Positions 1-6,789 are shown, numbered from the stretch's first letter. The stretch: 9,890 bases of DNA from Lysobacteraceae bacterium (GCA_011682665.1 JAACEG010000016.1:1-9890), one strand, 5' to 3'. Numbers and translations are program-made. Notes: generated by a model not told the origin, from the letters alone.

Positions 1-7
1 TTTTAGC

Positions 8-301
8 TTATTTTGATTGCTTGATCAGTCTATCAACTTTCTCTTTCAAGGCGTTTATCTCTCTTCGTGTCGGAATATTCAATTTTGTCAGAGTTTTTTC
101 TACCACCTTTTCTATTTTCTTTTCCACTTCAACTTTGTTTTTTCCCGCCTGCTCCATTAAATCTTTGACAAATTTCGCTTCTTCAGTTTTTGCCAATTCG
201 CCACGCTTAATCAAGTCTTTGGTTATTTTCTCTGCTTTTTCACGGCTAAGCGACAAAACGCCTAAGCCGGCCAAAATTGTTTTTTTAATTAAATTAGACA
301 T
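8..301 (-). CDS. Phasin-like small coiled-coil protein
   Basis: A 97-residue, highly charged, Lys/Glu-rich protein. The N-terminus (about residues 5-20) is a short amphipathic or hydrophobic segment with a GLGVLSLSREKAEK stretch. A long helical region follows (about 40-72) with heptad-like Val/Ile/Leu spacing, and a second short coiled coil ends the protein (REINALKEKVDRLIKQ). This is the pattern of the small phasin family often annotated as a polyhydroxyalkanoate synthesis regulator. In that family the role can be granule coating, but many members occur in organisms with no PHA pathway, so the name gives fold rather than function. The start is the ATG at 299-301, with an A/T-rich leader and no Shine-Dalgarno sequence. 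It is last in a run of minus-strand genes and nothing nearby suggests PHA metabolism. Family fairly sure, role unknown. Confidence 0.72.
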   Translation of the reverse strand: MSNLIKKTILAGLGVLSLSREKAEKITKDLIKRGELAKTEEAKFVKDLMEQAGKNKVEVEKKIEKVVEKTLTKLNIPTRREINALKEKVDRLIKQSK

Positions 302-360
302 AATTTTTTAGATTATTTTTATATTTTAATAATAAACTTTTACTGATAAATATTATAAGA

Positions 361-399
361 GCGCTCAATTTTGCAATTATAAATTTGTCAATTGAGCGC
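361..399. repeat. 10-bp perfect inverted repeat between two small genes
   Basis: GCGCTCAATT (361-370) and AATTGAGCGC (390-399) are perfect inverted copies around a 19-nt A/T-rich spacer. The hairpin lies 13 bp beyond the stop of the 45-residue membrane protein gene and upstream of the phasin-like gene. On the minus strand it is followed by TCTTATAATATTTAT, which is T-rich but not a clean T-tract, so a factor-independent terminator is only weakly supported. A TATAAT on the minus strand at 357-352, next to the right-hand side of the hairpin in transcription order, could be the -10 of the phasin-like gene. The repeat could then be a protein-binding site. Both readings are inference. Confidence 0.45.
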
Positions 400-412
400 C
401 CTTAATAAAATT

Positions 413-550
413 TTATTGATTAAATGGCCAATTTCCTTCTGACCAAGCCCAAAAAAGATAGATCCCAATGGCTATAACAGCAATGACTACAACTCCGATT
501 ATAATTGTTGTCGGACTTGACCAATCTATATTTGTTAAAAAATCTGGCAT
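413..550 (-). CDS. Small single-pass membrane protein, 45 residues
   Basis: A 45-residue ORF from ATG (548-550) to TAA (413-415). The start is MPDFLTNIDWSSPTT, followed by one strong hydrophobic helix at about residues 15-34 (IIIGVVVIAVIAIGIYLF) and then a short Trp-rich tail (WAWSEGNWPFNQ). The polar-helix-polar layout is a convincing one-pass membrane protein. I do not recognise a family. It sits between the TetR gene and the phasin-like gene on the same strand. Upstream, on the minus strand, a TATAAT lies at 576-571, about 20 bases before the start codon, with no good -35 and no Shine-Dalgarno sequence. Genes this short are usually missed by annotation. The even hydrophobic core and in-frame stop support it being real, but there is no homology evidence. 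Confidence 0.6.
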   Translation of the reverse strand: MPDFLTNIDWSSPTTIIIGVVVIAVIAIGIYLFWAWSEGNWPFNQ

Positions 551-632
551 AAATTTTATATTTTAAATAAATTATAAGACCCCTTAAGGCGGGTTAATCC
601 TCGACCTTTCCTTAAAATTATCTAACAAAGTT

Positions 633-1217
633 TTAAAATAACATCGCAATGATTTGATCTGATACTTTCTTTGAATCTATTTTTTTATTTAAAAAAGAAT
701 ATTCTAAAAGCAATCCGTCCATCATTCCTGTTAACAAAGAAGTAGTCAATCTGCTATCAACTTTATGCGTTAATTTCTTGTTTGCAATCATTTCTTTAAT
801 CAGTGGTTGAATTAAACCGGCGACTTGTTCTCTTAATTGGATAATATATTTTTTTATTTGAGAGTCTGTTGGGGATAGTTTAAACATTAATGCTTTAATA
901 AGATTTTTTTCTTTAAAACCAAAATCTAAATAATTTTTAATAAGTTTATGTAATTTTTTATCAGTTGTCTTTTTATTATACGCGTCCATAATAGATAAAA
1001 TTAAATTATCAAAAACCTCATTAAGCACCTTTTTATAAATTTCCACCTTGCCTGTAAAATGATAATAAAGAGCCGCTTTAGTAATATTAAGTTTTTTGGC
1101 AATATCACTCATTGAAACACCCAAATAACTATAATCAGAAAAAAGCTGTCTAGCAATTTGAATAATATGTTTTTTAGTGCCTTTAATAACGTCTTCTTTT
1201 TGTTTTAGATTTGCCAT
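633..1217 (-). CDS. TetR/AcrR-family transcriptional repressor
   Basis: A 194-residue regulator of normal TetR length. The N-terminal DNA-binding domain has helix 1 at about residues 14-27 (KKHIIQIARQLFSDY) and the helix-turn-helix at about 35-54 (SMSDIAKKLNITKAALYYHF), ending in the YYHF signature and the following K-x-x-(I/L)-Y helix. The C-terminal half is the variable ligand-binding and dimer domain, so the effector cannot be read. The start at 1217 lies inside the 3' end of the patatin gene, overlapping by 35 nt in another frame, so the two are almost surely co-transcribed and perhaps translationally coupled. There is no Shine-Dalgarno sequence. A palindrome of TetR-operator type lies at the promoter of this operon (2664-2683), so autoregulation is the simple inference. 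The neighbouring lipase suggests a lipid or fatty-acyl effector, but that is a guess. Confidence 0.92.
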   Translation of the reverse strand: MANLKQKEDVIKGTKKHIIQIARQLFSDYSYLGVSMSDIAKKLNITKAALYYHFTGKVEIYKKVLNEVFDNLILSIMDAYNKKTTDKKLHKLIKNYLDFGFKEKNLIKALMFKLSPTDSQIKKYIIQLREQVAGLIQPLIKEMIANKKLTHKVDSRLTTSLLTGMMDGLLLEYSFLNKKIDSKKVSDQIIAMLF

Positions 1218-2037
1218 ATAATATTTTTTTAATTTGAGGCAAAATTTGCAAAGTTGCTTTTTCGCCTGCTTTAATAGTTTTTTTCACTTCTTTGCTGTTA
1301 AAAAATTTACTCCAACCAACTAATCCTATTTCTCCTACTTTTGGCTCAATAAGAATATCAGCTGTTTTTAAAGAATTTCGAGCTAAATGATATCTTAATA
1401 TATTTAACGCTCTTATCGGCACTTTAGTTAAATTAATATTTTTGCTTAAATCATGATTTAAGCCGTTATTAAAATAAACATTGTCTAAATTAACTGCGAT
1501 TACTATATCTGCCCCCATCGCGCGAGCCACTTCATCTGGTAATGGGTTTGACAATCCGCCGTCAGCTAATAATTTATTTTTATATTTTACAGGTTGAAAA
1601 ACAATAGGAACTGATGAGCTGGCTCTAATCGCTTTAATAATATTGCCTTGTTTAATATGAACTTCTTTGCCAGTAATTAAATCAGTTGCTATAACAACGA
1701 GTGGAATTTTCAAATCATTAAATCTTAAATCATTTGTAAGCCATATTTTAATTAAATTTTCTAATCTTTCTCCTTTAACTAATCCTCCTTTAAAAGTCGG
1801 ATCAACTACTGACAACCCTGTTCTCCATGTTGCCTCTAAAGCTATTTTTTCTAATTTATTTATATTTTTGTTTGCCGCGTAAAAAGCTCCGACTAATGCT
1901 CCAATACTTGAACCAGTAATATAATCAATGGGAATATTATTAGCTTTTAAAACTTTTATAACTCCAATATGTGCAAGACCTTTAACTCCGCCACTTCCTA
2001 AGGCTAGTCCGATTTTTGGGTATTTTTTATTTGTCAT
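1183..2037 (-). CDS. Patatin-like phospholipase (RssA/YjjU-type)
   Basis: A 284-residue patatin-domain hydrolase. The oxyanion-hole loop is GSGGVKGLAH (about residues 14-23), the nucleophile elbow is GSSIG with Ser44, and the catalytic dyad Asp is in DGG (Asp159), preceded by the SSSVPIVFQPV segment typical of the family. Patatins cleave acyl esters of membrane lipids with a Ser-Asp dyad; the exact substrate cannot be told here. No signal peptide is seen, so it is likely cytoplasmic or peripheral at the membrane. I chose the ATG at 2035-2037, two bases after the stop of the VIT-like gene. A longer form from 2073 would add 12 residues overlapping the upstream gene and lacks family similarity. 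The 3' end overlaps the tetR start by 35 nt. The C-terminus is strongly basic (KSKTKRRRY). Confidence 0.93.
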   Translation of the reverse strand: MTNKKYPKIGLALGSGGVKGLAHIGVIKVLKANNIPIDYITGSSIGALVGAFYAANKNINKLEKIALEATWRTGLSVVDPTFKGGLVKGERLENLIKIWLTNDLRFNDLKIPLVVIATDLITGKEVHIKQGNIIKAIRASSSVPIVFQPVKYKNKLLADGGLSNPLPDEVARAMGADIVIAVNLDNVYFNNGLNHDLSKNINLTKVPIRALNILRYHLARNSLKTADILIEPKVGEIGLVGWSKFFNSKEVKKTIKAGEKATLQILPQIKKILYGKSKTKRRRY

Positions 2038-2039
2038 AA

Positions 2040-2612
2040 TTATTTGATAAAATAAAGAGCGCCAGCATAACAAATTACAGCAAAAAGTGCTCCAATAAAA
2101 GCTACAGTAGAAGCATAAAATAATGGTGATGAAGTTTTACCTTCCAATAAAGCGCGATGAATTCCAAAAATAAACAACAAGACTATTCCCGTCATAATAG
2201 AAATTATTCTAGCAATATTCAAATTATCCATAAACACATATGAAACAAGCGGTAAAACAATAATTATAAAAGTAAACACAAAAGATCCAGTACTTTCAAA
2301 AAAATCATTTTTAGAATAAGTTTGCGATTTGGATTTAACAACTAAAGGACCGAATGAATTCGCGAAACTACTTGCTAATCCAACTATTAAACCAGATGAT
2401 AAAATTGTCCAATGGTTTGAAGTAAGTGTTGAAATACCTAAAGCTATGCCAAAACTTGCCATAATAGAACCAAACAGGCCTAAAATAATCCCTTGTATCT
2501 TTTTTTTTATATCAGACAATTGAAAAATTGTCTTGTGTTCTTTTTTAATTCTCTTATCATTTTTTATAAAATTTTCTGAAAAATGATCAGAACTTTTTGG
2601 TTTTAAATACAT
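2040..2612 (-). CDS. VIT/CCC1-like integral membrane protein
   Basis: A 190-residue membrane protein with a charged 38-residue cytoplasmic N-terminus and about five helices: 39-62, 69-92, 107-127, 133-152 and 166-188. The first helix pair (GIILGLFGSIMASFGIALG, then LIVGLASSFANSFG) and the polar VKSKSQ after helix 2 resemble VIT1/CCC1 proteins, which move Fe2+ or Mn2+ out of the cytoplasm. The membrane-proximal metal-binding helical domain usually found between helices 2 and 3 in plant VIT1 is absent, and metal-ligand Asp/Glu residues in the first helices are not evident, so transport activity is uncertain. It is first in an operon with the patatin and TetR genes. The ATG at 2610-2612 has no Shine-Dalgarno sequence. 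Alternative: an unrelated small five-helix protein of unknown function. Confidence 0.6.
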   Translation of the reverse strand: MYLKPKSSDHFSENFIKNDKRIKKEHKTIFQLSDIKKKIQGIILGLFGSIMASFGIALGISTLTSNHWTILSSGLIVGLASSFANSFGPLVVKSKSQTYSKNDFFESTGSFVFTFIIIVLPLVSYVFMDNLNIARIISIMTGIVLLFIFGIHRALLEGKTSSPLFYASTVAFIGALFAVICYAGALYFIK

Positions 2613-2663
2613 GATGTTATATTGAATATTTATATAGAGTTATTTATTGCTAATAATTTTATT

Positions 2664-2683
2664 TACTTACCAGTCGGTAAGTA
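2664..2683. promoter_or_regulatory. Probable TetR operator palindrome
   Basis: TACTTACCAGTCGGTAAGTA consists of perfect 8-bp arms (TACTTACC and GGTAAGTA) around a 4-bp centre. Palindromes with a TTACC...GGTAA core are typical of TetR/AcrR operators. It lies just downstream of the likely -10 of the minus-strand promoter for the VIT-like/patatin/tetR operon, about 50 bp before the first start codon, where bound repressor would block transcription. The binding partner is inferred to be the TetR protein encoded last in the operon. Confidence 0.8.
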
Positions 2684-2688
2684 TTTAT

Positions 2689-2720
2689 AATATACTATAT
2701 GTTGTTAAAAAGTTTGTCAA
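2689..2720 (-). promoter_or_regulatory. Promoter of the VIT-like/patatin/tetR operon
   Basis: On the minus strand a perfect TTGACA (2720-2715) is followed by an A/T-rich run containing several possible -10 boxes: TATAGT (2699-2694, 15-bp spacer), TAGTAT (2697-2692, 17-bp spacer) and TATATT (2694-2689, 20-bp spacer). Which one is used cannot be decided by eye. The TetR-type palindrome begins 5-8 bp further downstream, covering the transcription start region. Confidence 0.65.
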
Positions 2721-2740
2721 GGGCATAAAAAAATTTGAAT

Positions 2741-2770
2741 AAAAAAAATGGCAACTATATTTCAAGTTGC
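2741..2770 (-). terminator. Rho-independent terminator after the carbonic-anhydrase-like gene
   Basis: On the minus strand GCAACT (2770-2765), an 8-nt loop and AGTTGC (2756-2751) are followed by CA and a run of eight T (2748-2741). It lies 36 bases past the stop of the carbonic-anhydrase-like gene and just before the promoter of the next operon, so it separates the two transcription units. The stem is short (6 bp), but the T-tract is good. Confidence 0.7.
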
Positions 2771-2806
2771 TAATTGTTATAAGCTATTATTTAATCTCTT
2801 ACTTTT

Positions 2807-3223
2807 TTATTCAACAATGCTAAATTTTATTTTTTTTCCTTTGTTATCAAGCAATTCTGCCCAAACTTTTATTATTTCTAAATGTGGATATTTTGATTTT
2901 AATATTTTTTCTGATTTTTTCATATCAAAAAATTGTTTTTCTTTTTCTTCGTCTGGAGATGAAAAATTATAGCTCTGAGCATAAGCGCCACAATCGCTAT
3001 GGTGCATTATAATTATTTTTTCAACATGATGTAAATTAGCAGAAACACTCACATCTCCTAAAATTTCTTTGCCTTCTTCAGCTATTCTTTTTGAAGCTCC
3101 GGCGACTGATATCAAATCATAACCGTGTTCAAAAAAATTAGAATTTTTAATCCATTTATCAACCTCGTTATTAAGGCGAAAATCCATACAACGAATTAAG
3201 ACATTTTTACAAAAATGAGACAT
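2807..3223 (-). CDS. Short beta-carbonic-anhydrase-like protein
   Basis: A 138-residue protein with the zinc-site pattern of beta-class carbonic anhydrases: Cys12 in CMDFR (the C-x-D-x-R motif with the Asp-Arg pair) and His75 plus Cys78 in HHSDCGAY (H-x-x-C). Between them, ISVAGASKR resembles the V-R-N-A-G-N loop of that family. In beta-carbonic anhydrases these residues hold zinc for CO2/bicarbonate interconversion. At 138 residues it is much shorter than the usual 180-220 and lacks the long N-terminal arm and C-terminal helices used for dimer packing. Activity is therefore uncertain, and it may be a metal-binding relative with another role. It has its own consensus promoter and terminator just downstream of the atp operon, so it is a separate unit. 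The ATG at 3221-3223 has no Shine-Dalgarno sequence. Confidence 0.82.
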   Translation of the reverse strand: MSHFCKNVLIRCMDFRLNNEVDKWIKNSNFFEHGYDLISVAGASKRIAEEGKEILGDVSVSANLHHVEKIIIMHHSDCGAYAQSYNFSSPDEEKEKQFFDMKKSEKILKSKYPHLEIIKVWAELLDNKGKKIKFSIVE

Positions 3224-3280
3224 AATTTTATTTTAAGTAATCCCAATTTTTCTTTTAAGAATAAAAACTTCTTTGTTTTA

Positions 3281-3309
3281 ATTATAAGCACTTTTTATTT
3301 TTCTGTCAA
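3281..3309 (-). promoter_or_regulatory. Consensus sigma-70-type promoter for the carbonic-anhydrase-like gene
   Basis: On the minus strand TTGACA (3309-3304), exactly 17 bases, then TATAAT (3286-3281): both hexamers match the consensus perfectly. Predicted transcription starts near 3274, giving a leader of about 50 nt before the ATG at 3223. It starts only 21 bp after the atpC stop, so the downstream gene need not depend on atp read-through. Confidence 0.88.
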
Positions 3310-3330
3310 AATTAAAAAATAATTACAAAT

Positions 3331-3744
3331 TTATATTCTTTTTCTTTTTCTCGCGACTTTTATCCTAGCTAACTCTTTTTTAATTTTGGCTGACAACGAG
3401 GCAAATTCCCTGCTGTCAACTGTTTTTTCTGTTTTAATTTTTTCCGCTCTTTTTTTTGCTTCTTCCGCTCTTTTTTCATCAATTTCTTCAGCTCTTTCAG
3501 CAGTGTCAGCAAGAATAACGACTTTGTCAATTGAAACTTCAACAAAGCCTCCCGAAACAGCTATTGAAAAACTTTCACCATCCTTTTTAATAATAATTTC
3601 ACCTGGAACTAAAACAGAAATCAAGGGAATATGGTTTGGCAAAACAGTAATTTCCCCGTCTTTAGTTGGAATAGTTATTTGATTAATATCTTTTTTAAAT
3701 ACTGTTTTTTCAGGCGTTACTATTTCAAATTTTATTGTTTTCAT
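3331..3744 (-). CDS. atpC: ATP synthase F1 epsilon subunit
   Basis: A 137-residue epsilon subunit of usual length. The N-terminal beta-sandwich spans about residues 1-85, with family landmarks FEIVTPEKTVF, DGEITVLPNHIPLISVLVPG and VSGGFVEV...VVILADTAERAEEID. The C-terminal helical hairpin (about 88-135) is very rich in Lys/Arg/Glu. In the rotor epsilon binds gamma and the c-ring, and its C-terminal helices can inhibit ATP hydrolysis. I chose the ATG at 3742-3744, where the family begins (MKTIKFEIVTPEK). An extension from 3783 would add 13 unrelated residues encoded in repeat DNA. It is the last atp gene, as usual, but lies 294 bp from atpD with palindromic repeats in between. There is no Shine-Dalgarno sequence. 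Confidence 0.95.
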   Translation of the reverse strand: MKTIKFEIVTPEKTVFKKDINQITIPTKDGEITVLPNHIPLISVLVPGEIIIKKDGESFSIAVSGGFVEVSIDKVVILADTAERAEEIDEKRAEEAKKRAEKIKTEKTVDSREFASLSAKIKKELARIKVARKRKRI

Positions 3745-3775
3745 AAATAATTTTTTGAGAATAAGCCAAAATTTA

Positions 3776-4019
3776 TACCCCACCTAACCTCCTCTATTAT
3801 ACCCCGCCTAACCTCCCCTAAAAGGGGAGAAACCCGTTATTCCTGTTCTCCCCCTTGTAGGGGGAGTTAGAGGGGGTATTCTTTATAATTTTTACCCCAC
3901 CTAACCTCCCCTAAAATAGGGGAGGAACTCGTTATTCTTACCCCACCTAACCTCCCCTAAAATAGGGGAGGAACCCGTTATTCCCGTTCTCCTCCTTGTA
4001 GGGGGAGTTAGAGGGGGTA
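3776..4019. repeat. Cluster of GC-rich palindromic repeats between atpD and atpC
   Basis: Four related pieces are present: a left half (3776-3795), a full unit (3800-3878), another left half (3893-3938) and a full unit (3939-4019). Each full unit is about 80 bp and starts TACCCC(A/G)CCTAACCTCC. It holds one small hairpin (CTCCCCTAAAATAGGGGAG or similar) and a second (CTCCTTGTAGGGGGAG type), and ends GTTAGAGGGGGTA, the inverse of its start, so the whole unit is an imperfect palindrome. No coding capacity or transposase is seen. The make-up fits a small non-autonomous (MITE-like or REP-like) element that has duplicated locally. In the atp mRNA it would form strong stem-loops between the beta and epsilon cistrons. 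Confidence 0.9.
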
Positions 4020-4038
4020 ATTAATTATCTTAATAATC

Positions 4039-5442
<1,404 letters not shown>

Positions 5443-5454
5443 TTAGCAAAAGAC

Positions 5455-5483
5455 TTGACAAGTTATTTATTATATATTATTAT
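5455..5483 (+). promoter_or_regulatory. Plus-strand promoter-like element in the atpG-atpD gap
   Basis: TTGACA (5455-5460), 17 bases, TATTAT (5478-5483): a perfect -35 and a 5/6 -10 at ideal spacing, pointing away from atpD. No protein gene follows on this strand, but a strong terminator ends at 5583. The region is very A/T-rich, so a -10 match alone would mean little. The perfect -35 and exact spacing make it worth noting. The -35 lies in a small palindrome (ACTTG-A-CAAGT). Confidence 0.55.
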
Positions 5484-5489
5484 TTTATT

Positions 5490-5583
5490 AATAAAACAAA
5501 AATAAAAAAATTTCAAAATATCTCCCAACCCTCCTCTCCGCCCTCGGTCTATTTCTATTATAGATTCGAGGGCATTTTTTTTT
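5490..5583 (+). ncRNA. Candidate small RNA antisense to the atpD leader
   Basis: Between the plus-strand promoter-like element (5455-5483) and a strong plus-strand terminator (5540-5583) lies a stretch of about 94 nt with no ATG-started ORF. Its 5' part is A-rich. It is followed by a C-rich single-stranded segment (TCTCCCAACCCTCCTCTCC, 5521-5539) just before the terminator stem. C-rich unpaired segments next to a terminator are known in bacterial sRNAs that bind Shine-Dalgarno regions, and CCTCCT (5530-5535) is the exact complement of AGGAGG. It would also be antisense to the untranslated leader of atpD. Alternative: the C-rich part is a decayed half of the palindromic repeat seen at 3776-4019, which contains CTAACCTCCTCT. 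No family is recognised. Confidence 0.42.
5540..5583 (+). terminator. Rho-independent terminator, plus strand, atpG-atpD gap
   Basis: GCCCTCG (5540-5546) pairs with CGAGGGC (5567-5573), and inside it TCTAT (5548-5552) pairs with ATAGA (5560-5564), leaving a 7-nt loop. Nine T follow from 5575 to 5583. On the minus strand the hairpin is followed by GGAGAGGAGGG and no T-tract, so it should stop plus-strand transcripts only and let the atp mRNA through. There is no upstream plus-strand protein gene to explain it. Confidence 0.82.
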
Positions 5584-5593
5584 GTTAAAAAAT

Positions 5594-6550
5594 TTAATTC
5601 TTCGCCATCATTGCCCCTGAGGATATTTCCGCGATTTCAGAAGTTACTCCAGCTTGCCGCGCTTTATTATAATAAAGCGTTAAATCGTCAATCATTTCTT
5701 TGGCCGCGTCTGACGCGTTTCTCATGCTTAACATTCTCGCAGAATGCTCGCTGGCGTTTGCTTCCAATAATGCTTGATATAATTGCGTCTCTATCAACCT
5801 TGGCAACATTTGATTTAATACTTCCCTTGGATTTGGTTCAAAAATATATTTATAAGAATACCCTTTTCTTTTTAAATATTTTTCTTCCTTTTCTTTTATG
5901 AATTTTTTTGTTGAACCGACTCTTCCATTCTTCCCAACTATCCCAAGATATTCATCTTCGGTTTCTAAATCAATTGGCAAAAGCTGTTTTACTCTTGGAA
6001 TCTGTTTTAGAGATGACACAAAATCAGTATAAGCAACCATTATTTTATCATATTTATTTTCTAAAAATCCTTTCATTGCCATTTTTGCTAAATCGCTAAC
6101 TTCAAAAATTCCACTGGCTAAATCTGGTTTTACAAAATCAGCCACTATTTTATAACCATTTCTTGAAATTAAACTAGCGCCTTTTCCCCCCATTGTCATT
6201 ATTTCTGTTGTCTTTTCTCCGCCATTATATTTTTTAATAGAGTCAATGGCTTTATTAACAACCTGAACATTATATCCCCCACATAACCCGCGATTAGAAC
6301 TAATCAAAATCAATAAAATTGTTTTTTCTTCCTCTTTCTTTGCCAATAAAGGATGTGTTTTTCCATCTTCGGTTTGAGATAAATTTAAGACCGTTTTCCA
6401 AGACAAATTCGCGTAAGGTCGCGTTGCCAAAACCATATTAATAGCGCGCCGCATTTTTGAAGCCGCCACCATTTCCATTGCCTTCGTAATCTTTTTTGTA
6501 TTATTAACTGATTTTATTCTTCTTAAAATATCGCGGGTATTAGCTGACAT
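5594..6550 (-). CDS. atpG: ATP synthase F1 gamma subunit (rotor shaft)
   Basis: A 318-residue gamma subunit, about 30 residues longer than common bacterial forms. The N-terminal helix carries the family pattern DILRRIKSVNNTKKITKAMEMVAASKMRRA. The Rossmann-like core has SSNRGLCGGYN (about 84-94), and the C-terminal helix has the signature SEHSARMLSMRNASDAAKE (about 267-285). Together the two helices form the asymmetric shaft that turns inside the alpha3-beta3 head. The extra length is a Lys/Glu/Gly-rich insertion at about 199-232, just before the YIFEPNPREVL segment. It lies in the globular part rather than the shaft. The ATG at 6548-6550 has no Shine-Dalgarno sequence, and a plus-strand TTGACA begins 5 bp upstream of it. 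Confidence 0.97.
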   Translation of the reverse strand: MSANTRDILRRIKSVNNTKKITKAMEMVAASKMRRAINMVLATRPYANLSWKTVLNLSQTEDGKTHPLLAKKEEEKTILLILISSNRGLCGGYNVQVVNKAIDSIKKYNGGEKTTEIMTMGGKGASLISRNGYKIVADFVKPDLASGIFEVSDLAKMAMKGFLENKYDKIMVAYTDFVSSLKQIPRVKQLLPIDLETEDEYLGIVGKNGRVGSTKKFIKEKEEKYLKRKGYSYKYIFEPNPREVLNQMLPRLIETQLYQALLEANASEHSARMLSMRNASDAAKEMIDDLTLYYNKARQAGVTSEIAEISSGAMMAKN

Positions 6551-6554
6551 AATT

Positions 6555-6583
6555 TTGACAAAATAATTTTAATAATATATATT
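6555..6583 (+). promoter_or_regulatory. Promoter for the 52-residue ORF in the atpA-atpG gap
   Basis: TTGACA (6555-6560), 17 bases, TATATT (6578-6583): a perfect -35, a 5/6 -10 and ideal spacing. Transcription would start near 6590, just before the AAGGGGGAA ribosome-binding sequence (6594-6602) of the small plus-strand gene. The -35 starts 5 bp from the divergent atpG start codon. Confidence 0.68.
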
Positions 6584-6605
6584 AAAAAATAAAAAGGGGG
6601 AACAT

Positions 6606-6764
6606 ATGTATAATTTTTTTATACCTTATTCAAATTCAACAAAAATATGGCTACTACTTTTCGGATACAGGTATCAAACTCCGAAAAAAATCTATCCTGC
6701 AAAAAATTTGTTTAGAAAAAAACAACCCAAATATTTTGTTCCCAGAAAACATGGGAAAAGATAA
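6606..6764 (+). CDS. Small basic protein of unknown function, antisense orientation in the atp operon
   Basis: A 52-residue ORF from ATG (6606-6608) to TAA (6762-6764), opposite in strand to atpA and atpG on either side. The N-terminal half is rich in aromatic and hydrophobic residues (MYNFFIPYSNSTKIWLLLFG). The C-terminal half is strongly basic (YPAKNLFRKKQPKY, then FVPRKHGKR). I recognise no family. The basic tail could bind nucleic acid or the membrane surface, but that is inference. A purine-rich ribosome-binding sequence with GGGGG ends 5 bases before the ATG. A good promoter lies upstream (6555-6583) and a strong terminator ends at 6839, so the ORF sits in a complete transcription unit of about 250 nt. 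Its last codons and stop are part of an 18-bp tandem duplication. Alternatively the transcript could be a regulatory RNA with an incidental ORF. Confidence 0.6.
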   Translation: MYNFFIPYSNSTKIWLLLFGYRYQTPKKIYPAKNLFRKKQPKYFVPRKHGKR

Positions 6765-6789
6765 ACTTTTCGGAAAAGATAAACTTTTC
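6754..6789 (+). repeat. 18-bp tandem duplication at the 3' end of the small ORF
   Basis: GGAAAAGATAAACTTTTC occurs twice with no gap (6754-6771 and 6772-6789). Each copy is itself a small hairpin, GAAAAG-ATAAA-CTTTTC. The first copy contains the stop of the 52-residue ORF. Because 18 is a multiple of three, the second copy repeats the same Lys-Arg-stop in frame. It looks like a recent local slippage duplication. Confidence 0.9.

Noticed and set aside
551..632. Terminator after the tetR gene
   Set aside because: Only short imperfect pairings around CCTTAAGG and no T-tract; not supportable.
2038..2073. Longer patatin start at 2073
   Set aside because: It would overlap the VIT-like gene and add residues with no family similarity. 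The start at 2037 fits tight operon spacing.
2662..2691. Plus-strand promoter-like pair TTTACT and TATAAT over the TetR operator
   Set aside because: The -35 matches only 4 of 6 and no convincing plus-strand gene follows. The open frame at 2748-2972 is the complement of the carbonic-anhydrase-like gene and its terminator.
3745..3783. N-terminal extension of atpC by 13 residues
   Set aside because: The added residues are encoded partly in repeat DNA and do not match epsilon subunits, which begin at the ATG at 3744.
3776..4019. CRISPR-like array
   Set aside because: Units are imperfect palindromes of about 80 bp with half copies, not short identical repeats with unique spacers of even length.
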